A stretch of DNA of 5,952 nt from NCBI GenBank assembly GCA_025928415.1, contig JAICJK010000177.1:1-5952 (forward strand), in the 5' to 3' direction. Positions 1 to 5,411 of the stretch are shown piece by piece. Numbering within the stretch: position 1 is the first letter of the stretch; every line of letters starts with the position of its first letter. The position numbers were made by a program, and so were the translations under genes. This DNA is from Solirubrobacteraceae bacterium (lineage in GTDB: Bacteria; Actinomycetota; Thermoleophilia; Solirubrobacterales; Solirubrobacteraceae). Below the pieces are notes generated by a model, which saw only the letters and a program-made list of their open reading frames with translations, was not told the origin of the DNA and ran no database searches.

Positions 1-426
1 GGCGGCCGGCGCGGCCGGCTCCGCCGGCGCGGGGGCCGCCGGGGCGGGCAGCGCCGCGCTGCGGGCGACCGGCTCGGCGCCGATGACCTCCGTGATCCTC
101 AGGCCGAACTGCTCGTCGATCACGACGACCTCGCCGCGGGCGATCGGGCGCCCGTTGACCAGCAGGTCGACGGGCTTGTCGGACAGGCGGTCCAGGGTCA
201 CCACGGAGCCCGGGCCGAGCGCCAGGGTCTCGCCGAGGGTCATCCGCGTGCGGCCCACCTCGACGGCGAGCTCGACCAGGACGTCGGTGAGGCGCTCCAG
301 CTCGGTCACGGCCGCGCCGGCGGCGAGGGCGTGGCCCCCGGGGTCGCCGCCCGCGGGCGCGCCGGGGTCGCCGGGCAGCGTGAGCGGCAGGTCCTCGAGG
401 GGCGGAAGCTCGAGATCGTCGGACAT
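1..426 (-). CDS. fliN: Flagellar motor switch protein FliN (3' end beyond window)
   Basis: FliN is a C-ring component at the cytoplasmic base of the flagellum; it works with FliM in switching and in docking export cargo. The 142 visible residues begin with an acidic, Pro/Gly-rich N-terminus (about 1-40). A SpoA (FliN/FliM C-terminal) domain follows at about 45-117, with the family signatures LVELAVEVGRTRMTLGE, VVTLDRLSDKPVDLLVNG and FGLRITEVI. After residue 118 comes an Ala/Pro-rich tail that is still open at base 1, so no stop codon is visible. Typical FliN proteins end soon after the ITEVI segment, so this one has an extension or is fused to something further left. The ATG at 424-426 lies 20 bases after the fliL stop and has an AAAGGA-type Shine-Dalgarno (437-442) about 10 bases upstream. 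The family call is firm. The stop position and full length are unknown. Confidence 0.9.
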   Translation of the reverse strand, partial: MSDDLELPPLEDLPLTLPGDPGAPAGGDPGGHALAAGAAVTELERLTDVLVELAVEVGRTRMTLGETLALGPGSVVTLDRLSDKPVDLLVNGRPIARGEVVVIDEQFGLRITEVIGAEPVARSAALPAPAAPAPAEPAAPAA

Positions 427-446
427 GGTCCCAGGGTCCTTTCCGG

Positions 447-893
447 TCACTGGACGGCGACGTCGGTGAGCAGGACGTCGGCCGCCTCCACGTCGGTGGT
501 CTTGTCGATGCGGCGCAGGATGCGCTTCTTGATCGCGTTGCGGCCCTTGCGGCTGACGAGGTCGGCGGACGAGGCGTCCGTGACCGTGTCGGTGACGATC
601 GAGCGGATGACCGCCTCCTGGGGCAGCGTGCCGTAGCCCTCGGGCGGCGTCGCGGCGGCCTCGTGGCCCCCCGCGGCGGGGGCCGCCGAGTAGCCCTCCT
701 TGAGGACGAGCGCCACGCCCATCGAGACGTACTTGCCATCCGACAGGTTCAGCAGGAAGGCCTTCGGCATCACGTAGACCTCGCCCGCGATCTTGTGCTT
801 CGGAGCCGGCGCCGGCTTGGCCAGCGCGAACTTGTACACGCCGCCGAAGATGATCAGCGCGAGGGGAAGGATGATCTTGAGCTTGGACTTCAT
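447..893 (-). CDS. fliL: Flagellar basal body-associated protein FliL
   Basis: FliL is a single-pass inner-membrane protein that surrounds or stabilises MotA/MotB stator units around the basal body. The 148-residue product has a short basic N-terminus (MKSKLK) and one hydrophobic segment at about 7-25. The extracytoplasmic domain starts with GEVYVMPKAFLLNL (37-50) and ends with the classic FliL second half: LPQEAVIRSIV, a Lys/Arg-rich helix RKGRNAIKKRILRRI (115-129) and the terminal VLLTDVAVQ. An Ala/Gly/Pro-rich insert at about 66-88 separates the two halves and looks like a flexible loop. The start ATG overlaps the motB stop by 4 bases (ATGA) and follows a GGAGGG Shine-Dalgarno at 900-905, so translation is probably coupled to motB. 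Length and domain layout are normal for the family. Confidence 0.93.
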   Translation of the reverse strand: MKSKLKIILPLALIIFGGVYKFALAKPAPAPKHKIAGEVYVMPKAFLLNLSDGKYVSMGVALVLKEGYSAAPAAGGHEAAATPPEGYGTLPQEAVIRSIVTDTVTDASSADLVSRKGRNAIKKRILRRIDKTTDVEAADVLLTDVAVQ

Positions 894-1726
894 GGCTGGC
901 CCTCCATGGCCGGTGTGGGTACGAGGCGCTTGGCCGTCGTGTCGCCAGGACCGTCCGTGGCCTGGCGGGGGAGCAGGATCTCGACCCGCCGGTTCAGCGC
1001 GCGGCCGTCCGGGGTGTCGTTCTCGGTGATCGGATCGAGCTGGCCGCGACCGGAGGCCGTGAGGCGCTCCGCGGACACATGATCGGTGATCAGCGTGCGC
1101 ACCACGGCGCTCGCGCGGGCGCCCGACAGCTCCCAGTTGGTCGGGAACTGCGCCGAGCGGATCGGGACGTCGTCGGTGAAGCCCTTGACCTGGACCGGGT
1201 GCTTGGCCGCGTCGGAGGCCAGCGCGCCGCCGACCTCGCGCAGCAGCGGCCCGGAGGCGGGGTTGGGGACCGCTGACCCGGAGTCGAACAGCAGCTTGTC
1301 GGTGAGCAGCCGGATCAGCAGGCCGTCGGCGGTCACTTTCGTGGTGACCTGCCCGGACAGGCCGGCCTTGGCCGTGTAGCGGTCGATGCGGCGCTTGAGC
1401 TCCTGGAACTCGCGCGACTCGGCCTCGCGGGTCTGCTTGACGCCCTTGCTCGACACCGGGGCGGTGGCCGGGATCGGCGGCGACAGCACGCGGCCGGTCG
1501 GCGCCTCGGACTCGGCGATGCCCTTGCCGCCGGGGAGCACCCGCCCGGAGAAGGCGTCCTTGAGCGACTTCTGCAGGACGACGTACTTGCTCTTGTTCAC
1601 CGAGGAGATCGAGAACAGCACCATGAACAGCGCCATCAGCAGCGTGATCATGTCGGCGTAGGTCAGCAGCCAGCGCTCGTCGTTCTCGGCCTCCTCCTCG
1701 CCTCCGCGGCGCCTGCTGCGGGCCAT
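890..1726 (-). CDS. motB: Flagellar motor stator protein MotB
   Basis: MotB pairs with MotA to form the ion-driven stator and anchors it to peptidoglycan. The 278-residue product starts with a basic/acidic cytoplasmic tail (MARSRRRGGEEEAENDERW). The single membrane helix at about 20-42 contains TYADMITLL, in which Asp25 is the conserved ion-binding residue. A linker/plug region (about 45-105) leads to an OmpA-like peptidoglycan-binding domain at about 130-255, with GFTDDVPI, NWELSGARASAVV and the closing GRALNRRVEI. The usual GHTD is GFTD here (Phe183 in place of His). The ATG at 1724-1726 lies two bases after the motA stop. Its frame stays open far upstream inside motA, but family length and this start agree. 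The sequence shows no decisive H+ versus Na+ signature. The identification is secure. Confidence 0.96.
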   Translation of the reverse strand: MARSRRRGGEEEAENDERWLLTYADMITLLMALFMVLFSISSVNKSKYVVLQKSLKDAFSGRVLPGGKGIAESEAPTGRVLSPPIPATAPVSSKGVKQTREAESREFQELKRRIDRYTAKAGLSGQVTTKVTADGLLIRLLTDKLLFDSGSAVPNPASGPLLREVGGALASDAAKHPVQVKGFTDDVPIRSAQFPTNWELSGARASAVVRTLITDHVSAERLTASGRGQLDPITENDTPDGRALNRRVEILLPRQATDGPGDTTAKRLVPTPAMEGQP

Positions 1727-1728
1727 GG

Positions 1729-2541
1729 CTAGGCCACCGCGGGCTCGGGGGCGCCCTTGAGGCCCTCGGCCTTGGCCTCGGAGGCGGCCTCGCGCTCGCC
1801 GGGCGGCACGAAGCTCATGAGCTTCTCGGCGACCACCCGCGGGTTGTCGCCGGCCTGGATCGAGAGGATGCCCTCGAGCAGCAGCGTCCGCTCCTCCATC
1901 TCCTCCTCGCTGAGCGACTTCAGGCGGTGGGCGACGGGGAGGAAGACGACGTTGGCCATGCCGACGCCGAGCAGCGTGGCGATGAAGGCGCCCGAGATCG
2001 CCGGGCCGAGGATCGACGGGTTGGAGAGGTTCTCCAGCACGTGGACCAGGCCCATGACGGTGCCGATGATGCCGATCGTCGGCGAGAACCCGCCCGCGGC
2101 CTTGAAGACCTCGGCGCCGCCCTTGTGGCGCGCGTGCATCGCGTCCATCTCGGTCTCGAGGATCTCCCGCAGCATGTCGGGGTCGGTGCCGTCGACGACG
2201 AGCTGCAGCCCCTTGCGGGTGAACTGGTCCTCGATCGCCTCGACCTCGCTCTCCAGCGCGAGCAGGCCGTCCTTGCGGGCCCGCTCGGCGAAGCCGACCA
2301 TCTCGCCCACCCGGCCCGCGAGGTTCGGCGGCTCGGAGGAGAAGGCCTTCTTGTAGAGGCCGGGGATGAGCTTCATCTTCTCCATCCCCACCGAGGCCAT
2401 GGTCGCCCCCGTCGTGCCCGTGAAGATGATGATGATCGCGGGGATGTTGATGAAGGCGGCCGGGCTGGTGCCCTCCATGATCGCGCCGAACAGGATGCCG
2501 ACGGCGGCGATGAGGATTCCTATTGCGGTGGCGGCCTTCAT
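1729..2541 (-). CDS. motA: Flagellar motor stator protein MotA
   Basis: MotA forms the ring around MotB and pushes on FliG to generate torque. The 270-residue product shows four membrane segments (about 5-22, 30-50, 150-170 and 182-203) with a large cytoplasmic loop between the second and third. In that loop, ARKDGLLALE carries Arg89 and Glu97, spaced like the rotor-contact residues Arg90 and Glu98 of E. coli MotA. TM3 reads FSPTIGIIGTVMGLV with the conserved Pro154. TM4 reads FIATLLGVGMANVVFLPVA. The C-terminal tail (about 248-270) is Ala/Glu-rich. The ATG at 2539-2541 has an AGGGGAG Shine-Dalgarno six bases upstream and follows the only intergenic region of the window. It is the first gene of a motA-motB-fliL-fliN unit that a sigma-28-like promoter probably drives. 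Homology is clear and length is normal. Confidence 0.96.
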   Translation of the reverse strand: MKAATAIGILIAAVGILFGAIMEGTSPAAFINIPAIIIIFTGTTGATMASVGMEKMKLIPGLYKKAFSSEPPNLAGRVGEMVGFAERARKDGLLALESEVEAIEDQFTRKGLQLVVDGTDPDMLREILETEMDAMHARHKGGAEVFKAAGGFSPTIGIIGTVMGLVHVLENLSNPSILGPAISGAFIATLLGVGMANVVFLPVAHRLKSLSEEEMEERTLLLEGILSIQAGDNPRVVAEKLMSFVPPGEREAASEAKAEGLKGAPEPAVA

Positions 2542-2547
2542 GACGAT

Positions 2548-2554
2548 CTCCCCT
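2548..2554 (-). promoter_or_regulatory. Shine-Dalgarno of motA
   Basis: AGGGGAG on the minus strand, six bases before the motA ATG. It supports the chosen start. It also overlaps the expected transcription start of the sigma-28-like promoter just upstream, so a transcript from that promoter might carry only part of it. Confidence 0.75.
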
Positions 2555-2556
2555 GA

Positions 2557-2583
2557 TGATCGGCCCCGTGCACCCGAACTTCA
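2557..2583 (-). promoter_or_regulatory. Putative sigma-28 (FliA/SigD/WhiG-type) promoter for motA
   Basis: On the minus strand TGAAGTTC (2576-2583) is followed after exactly 11 bases by GCCGATCA (2557-2564). The flagellar sigma-28 consensus is TAAAGTTT-N11-GCCGATAA, so the match is 6 of 8 at -35 and 7 of 8 at -10, with correct spacing. It sits in the only noncoding gap, directly upstream of motA, which belongs to the class of genes this sigma factor usually controls. One caution is that the expected start point (about 2550-2551) falls inside the motA Shine-Dalgarno, giving a leader of only about 9-10 bases. The motif match is seen directly; promoter activity is inferred. Confidence 0.55.
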
Positions 2584-2621
2584 GGCGCCGTCCGCCCGGC
2601 TCTGGACGCGTGTCCGGCGCC
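2584..2621 (-). repeat. GGCGCC-containing inverted repeat upstream of the putative promoter
   Basis: Seven-base arms (ggcgccg at 2584-2590 and cggcgcc at 2615-2621) face each other across 24 bases and abut the -35-like element. A smaller dyad, ggac-gcgt-gtcc, lies inside at 2604-2615. The arms could be an operator or a chance product of the GC-rich composition. I cannot name a regulator. Confidence 0.3.
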
Positions 2622-2640
2622 CCGTGCGGCCACCATGCAG

Positions 2641-2670
2641 CGCGCCGCCGCGGGGACCCGCGGCGGCGCG
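2641..2670 (-). terminator. Perfect 14-bp GC hairpin after cheY
   Basis: Positions 2641-2654 and 2657-2670 are exact reverse complements separated by two bases (ga), giving a very stable all-GC stem. It begins 26 bases past the cheY stop and lies 57 bases before the putative motA promoter, the right place for ending the cheC-to-cheY transcript. No U-tract follows in the direction of transcription; the next transcribed bases are CTGCATGG. It is therefore not a canonical intrinsic terminator. U-less hairpins are often proposed as terminators or 3'-end stabilisers in high-GC bacteria. The structure is certain from the sequence; its role is inferred. Confidence 0.6.
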
Positions 2671-2696
2671 TGCGCACGGCGTGCGAGGCGGTACGG

Positions 2697-3059
2697 CTAG
2701 GCGTCGAGCGCCTTCGCGACCGCCGAGATCACGCGGTCGGGCTGGAACGGCTTGACGACGAAGTCCTTCGCGCCGAGCTTGATCGACTCGAGCACCTTGG
2801 ACTCCTGGCCCAGAGCCGAGCACATGATCACCTTGGCGCCGGGGTCGACGGCGATGATCTCCCGGAGCGCGTCCAGGCCGTCCTTCTCCGGCATCGTGAT
2901 GTCGAGGGTCATCACGTCGGGGCGCAGCTCCTGGAAGCGGCTGACCGCCTCGATGCCGTTGCCGGCCTCTCCGACGACTTCGTGACCGCCGCCCGAGAGG
3001 GCGTCGGTGACCATCTTGCGCATGAAAGCGGCGTCGTCGACGACGAGCACTCTGGCCAT
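2697..3059 (-). CDS. cheY: Chemotaxis response regulator CheY
   Basis: CheY is a single-domain receiver phosphorylated by CheA; CheY-P binds the flagellar switch (FliM, and FliY where present). The 120-residue product is a complete receiver with no output domain. It has the acidic pair Asp8-Asp9 in VLVVDDAAFMRKM, the phosphoacceptor Asp53 in DVMTLDITMPEKDG, Ser81 at the switch Ser/Thr position in IMCSALGQ, and Lys103 in DFVVKPF. Phe100 occupies the aromatic switch position (Tyr106 in E. coli). The pattern resembles the Bacillus/Thermotoga CheY type. Its ATG shares one base with the stop of the fliY-like gene (TGATG). It has the best Shine-Dalgarno in the window, AAGGAGGT at 3066-3073. It is the last gene of the operon and is followed by a GC hairpin. 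The same frame remains open upstream through the fliY-like gene, but nothing there resembles a fused domain. Confidence 0.96.
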   Translation of the reverse strand: MARVLVVDDAAFMRKMVTDALSGGGHEVVGEAGNGIEAVSRFQELRPDVMTLDITMPEKDGLDALREIIAVDPGAKVIMCSALGQESKVLESIKLGAKDFVVKPFQPDRVISAVAKALDA

Positions 3060-3922
3060 CACACGACCTCCTTCTGATTGGCGGGGTTGTCCTGTTCGGC
3101 GGGAGGAGCCGTGAGCAGCTCCTCGATGCGGACGGCGAGGCCGCCGTCCTCGCCGACGAGCAGCCGGGCGGTCGCGAAGCGCATCCCGTCGGCATACAGG
3201 TCGATGGGCTCGTCCACCTCGCGGTCGAGGTCGACCACGGCGCCGGACGGCAGCGCGACGAGGCGCCCGGAGGCCATCCTCGCGCGCCCGAGCTCGGCCC
3301 AGACGCGGATGTTCACCGTGCGCAGCGACTCGCTGAGCGGCGCGGACTCGTACTCCGCGGTCAGCTCGTCGTAGGCCCGGGTCATCCGGACGATGAAGGC
3401 GTGCGGCACGAGCTGCACGAGCAGGCACGGCGCGCCGCACAGCGAGAACGCGACGGTGCAGGCCTGGTTGGAGCCGTCGATGCTCTCCCGGGCCTCGTCG
3501 AGGGACTCGGCGAGGCGCACGTTCGGCGGCGAGATCTCCACCTCCTCGCCCAGGACGGTGCTCGTGGCCTTGGCCGCGGCGCTCATCATCTGGTTCATGG
3601 CCTCGCCGACGGCCGACAGCGCCATCTCGTCGAGCTCGCCGCCGGGCTCGACGGCCGCCGGGTCGCCGCCCATCATCGCGGCGGCGAGCTGCCGCGCGCC
3701 CTCGACGCCGATGACGAGCACGTTGCCGCCGTTGACCCCGTCGACGTAGCCGACGTCGGCCAGCACGCCGGGGAGGCTGGCGTCGGCGAGCGGGTCGCCG
3801 CCCTGCGGCACGGCCTTCACCGCGCCGGGGACCACGCCGCCGGGCGCGTAGGTCTCGAGGACCTGGCGGATCGCGCCCGCGGTGGACGCGCCGACCCGCA
3901 GCAGGGCCTGCTCGGCGTTCAC
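3059..3922 (-). CDS. fliY: FliY-like switch protein: CheC-type phosphatase domain plus FliN/SpoA domain
   Basis: FliY proteins sit in the C-ring and can dephosphorylate CheY-P. This 287-residue product has a CheC-like region at about 1-185 and a SpoA domain at about 198-270 (VNIRVWAELGRARM, VVDLDREVDEPIDLYADG, GGLAVRIEELL). One phosphatase motif of the form [D/S]-x3-E-x2-N-(about 22)-P is intact: Ser103, Glu107, Asn110 and Pro132/Pro133. The matching first-half site near the N-terminus reads LLRVGASTAG, with Arg9 and Ala12 where Glu and Asn are expected, so it looks inactive. No N-terminal CheY-binding EIDALL-like peptide is present, unlike Bacillus FliY; FliM carries one instead. The start is GTG, overlapping the fliM stop by 4 bases (GTGA), with GGAGG (3930-3934) seven bases upstream. 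A plain FliN label would miss the CheC part. Domain calls are firm; enzymatic activity is inferred. Confidence 0.87.
   Translation of the reverse strand: MNAEQALLRVGASTAGAIRQVLETYAPGGVVPGAVKAVPQGGDPLADASLPGVLADVGYVDGVNGGNVLVIGVEGARQLAAAMMGGDPAAVEPGGELDEMALSAVGEAMNQMMSAAAKATSTVLGEEVEISPPNVRLAESLDEARESIDGSNQACTVAFSLCGAPCLLVQLVPHAFIVRMTRAYDELTAEYESAPLSESLRTVNIRVWAELGRARMASGRLVALPSGAVVDLDREVDEPIDLYADGMRFATARLLVGEDGGLAVRIEELLTAPPAEQDNPANQKEVV
3066..3073 (-). promoter_or_regulatory. Consensus Shine-Dalgarno of cheY
   Basis: AAGGAGGT lies inside the last codons of the fliY-like gene (Lys-Glu-Val), with six bases between it and the cheY ATG. It is the closest match to the anti-Shine-Dalgarno sequence of any gene here. 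This suggests that cheY is translated efficiently in its own right and not only by coupling. Confidence 0.8.
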
Positions 3923-4911
3923 GGCTCCACCTCCACCCGCTCGGTGATCTGCACGGCACGGCGGCTGCCGGAGCGGCCGGCGCGGCCATGGTGGACCGGC
4001 GTGCGGTCCGCGAAGACGGTGACCTGGTCGTCGGCGGCGCCGTCCAGGCGGATCTCGTCGCCGGGACGCAGGGCGAGGACCTGCTCGAGGGTCAGCACGG
4101 TGTCGGCGACCTCGGTGCGCAGGGTGACGTCCACGCGCTGGAGGCCCTCGCGCACGGCCGCGGCCGAGCGCGCGTCGGTGTTCGGGCCGTCCTCCTCGCG
4201 CAGCGAGAAGGCCGCCGAGGAGGGCTGGATCGCGGCGTAGGGGATCAGCAGCGTCATGACGTCCGAGGCGCGGTGCAGCCGGGCCTCCATCGTCAGCGCC
4301 AGCGTCGGCTCGGCGCCCGCCGCGATCTGGACGGTCTCGGCCAGGGCCAGCACGTCGGTGAGCGCGAGCGTGACCTCGGCCTGGTCGAACCACAGCCCGG
4401 AGAGGACCTCGACCAGCGTGCGCATCAGGCGCCGCACCAGGATCAGGTCGATGTCGGACAGCTCGCGCTCGCGGACGACCTCGGTCGCGTCGCCGCCGAG
4501 CAGGCCCTCCACGGCCGTGCAGAGCAGCGGGAGCTGGCCGGTCAGGAGCATGCGGCCCTCGTGCGGGGCCGTCTCGACGGTGCAGTAGACCGAGTTGTCG
4601 GGGACGAGCTTGAAGGCGTTGGTCCACGTGAGCTGCTGGACGTCGATGACCTCGAGCTCGATGGGCAGGCGGTGCTCGGCCATGACGCGCTGCGGGATCG
4701 CCTGGCAGAAGGTGTCCAGCAGCCGCCGCAGCCGGCGCTCCTGATCGGTGGAGAACTTCGTCGGGCGGGTGAAGTCGACGGTGCGCAGCCAACGCGTGCG
4801 CTTGCCGCCGCCCGGGCCGCGGCCCTCGCGGTCGGCCTGCATGGGCAGGTTGCCCTCGTTGGCGTGCGCGAACAGCTTCTCGATCTCGTCGGGGGACAGG
4901 AAGTCGTTCAT
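3919..4911 (-). CDS. fliM: Flagellar motor switch protein FliM
   Basis: FliM is the C-ring protein that receives CheY-P and transmits the signal to FliG and FliN. The 330-residue product is full length for the family. The N-terminal peptide DFLSPDEIEKLF (3-14) is the CheY-P-binding motif, followed by a Gly-rich linker (about 20-38). The middle CheC-like domain runs from about 43 to 235 and includes VDFTRPTKFS and TWTNAF; it lacks the CheC phosphatase motif, as usual for FliM. The FliG-contact loop GGxG appears as GGDA (139-142), with Ala in place of the last Gly. A SpoA domain closes the protein (about 257-325; DVTLRTEVADTVLTLEQ, LRPGDEIRLD, AVQITERVEVEP). The ATG overlaps the cheD stop by 4 bases (ATGA), with a GGAG Shine-Dalgarno upstream. 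The stop overlaps the GTG of the fliY-like gene. Confidence 0.96.
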   Translation of the reverse strand: MNDFLSPDEIEKLFAHANEGNLPMQADREGRGPGGGKRTRWLRTVDFTRPTKFSTDQERRLRRLLDTFCQAIPQRVMAEHRLPIELEVIDVQQLTWTNAFKLVPDNSVYCTVETAPHEGRMLLTGQLPLLCTAVEGLLGGDATEVVRERELSDIDLILVRRLMRTLVEVLSGLWFDQAEVTLALTDVLALAETVQIAAGAEPTLALTMEARLHRASDVMTLLIPYAAIQPSSAAFSLREEDGPNTDARSAAAVREGLQRVDVTLRTEVADTVLTLEQVLALRPGDEIRLDGAADDQVTVFADRTPVHHGRAGRSGSRRAVQITERVEVEP

Positions 4912-5411
4912 GCCACCAGCTCCAGGTCGGCGCCGAGCAGGCGCACGGTGTCCCCGGCGGCCTCGCGCGCCAGGACGTCGCCGGCGACGTGCACCTTCAC
5001 GGTCCGGCCCTTGTCGCCGCCGGTCGCCGCGGCGACCACGGCGACGCGCTCGCGCTGCAGCTCGGCCCGGACCGCGGTCTCGTTGCGGGCGCCGATGTCG
5101 GCGCCGGAGCCCGCGCCCAGCCGGAACATCTGCGCGCCGCCCACCAGCACGGCCTCGAGCCGGTGGCGCGCGGCCCCGTGCTCCAGGACGGCGGCCAGCA
5201 GCGCGGGCACGGCGAGGTCGGCGTACTTGCCGGGCTGCGGCGCGTCGCCCGAGCGCGGGGACGACGGCAGCATGACGTGCGCCAGGCCCGCGACCGCCGC
5301 GCGGCGGTCCACGAGGGCCAGGCCGACGCACGAGCCCAGGCCGATGCACGTCAGCACGGCCCCCGGCTCGGCGGAGACCACCCACTCTCCCATGCGCGCG
5401 AGCTGGTCCAT
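4908..5411 (-). CDS. cheD: Chemotaxis receptor glutamine deamidase CheD
   Basis: CheD deamidates specific glutamines of methyl-accepting chemotaxis receptors in the cytoplasm. In Bacillus and Thermotoga it also binds CheC, linking adaptation to CheY-P levels. The 167-residue product has the family core CIGLGSCVGLALVD with the catalytic Cys28, and AGLAHVMLP with His45. Their 17-residue separation equals Cys27-His44 of Thermotoga maritima CheD. The third triad position, Thr six residues before the catalytic Cys, is Cys22 here, with Thr21 just before it. Further family segments are KYADLAVPALL, VGGAQMF, DIGARN and GGDKGRTVKVHVAGD. The start ATG shares one base with the cheC stop (TGATG), and the stop overlaps the fliM start, so cheC, cheD and fliM are probably coupled. 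The start yields the normal family length. Identification is secure. Confidence 0.94.
   Translation of the reverse strand: MDQLARMGEWVVSAEPGAVLTCIGLGSCVGLALVDRRAAVAGLAHVMLPSSPRSGDAPQPGKYADLAVPALLAAVLEHGAARHRLEAVLVGGAQMFRLGAGSGADIGARNETAVRAELQRERVAVVAAATGGDKGRTVKVHVAGDVLAREAAGDTVRLLGADLELVA

Noticed and set aside
890..2677. 595-codon minus-strand frame containing MotB with a long N-terminal extension
   Set aside because: Only the part from 1726 onward resembles MotB. The upstream part is motA read in another frame and is Arg/Gly/Asp-rich with no domain.
2697..3989. 430-codon minus-strand frame ending in CheY, suggesting a fused response regulator
   Set aside because: The upstream portion is the fliY-like gene out of frame. 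CheY is complete from the ATG at 3057-3059, which has a consensus Shine-Dalgarno.
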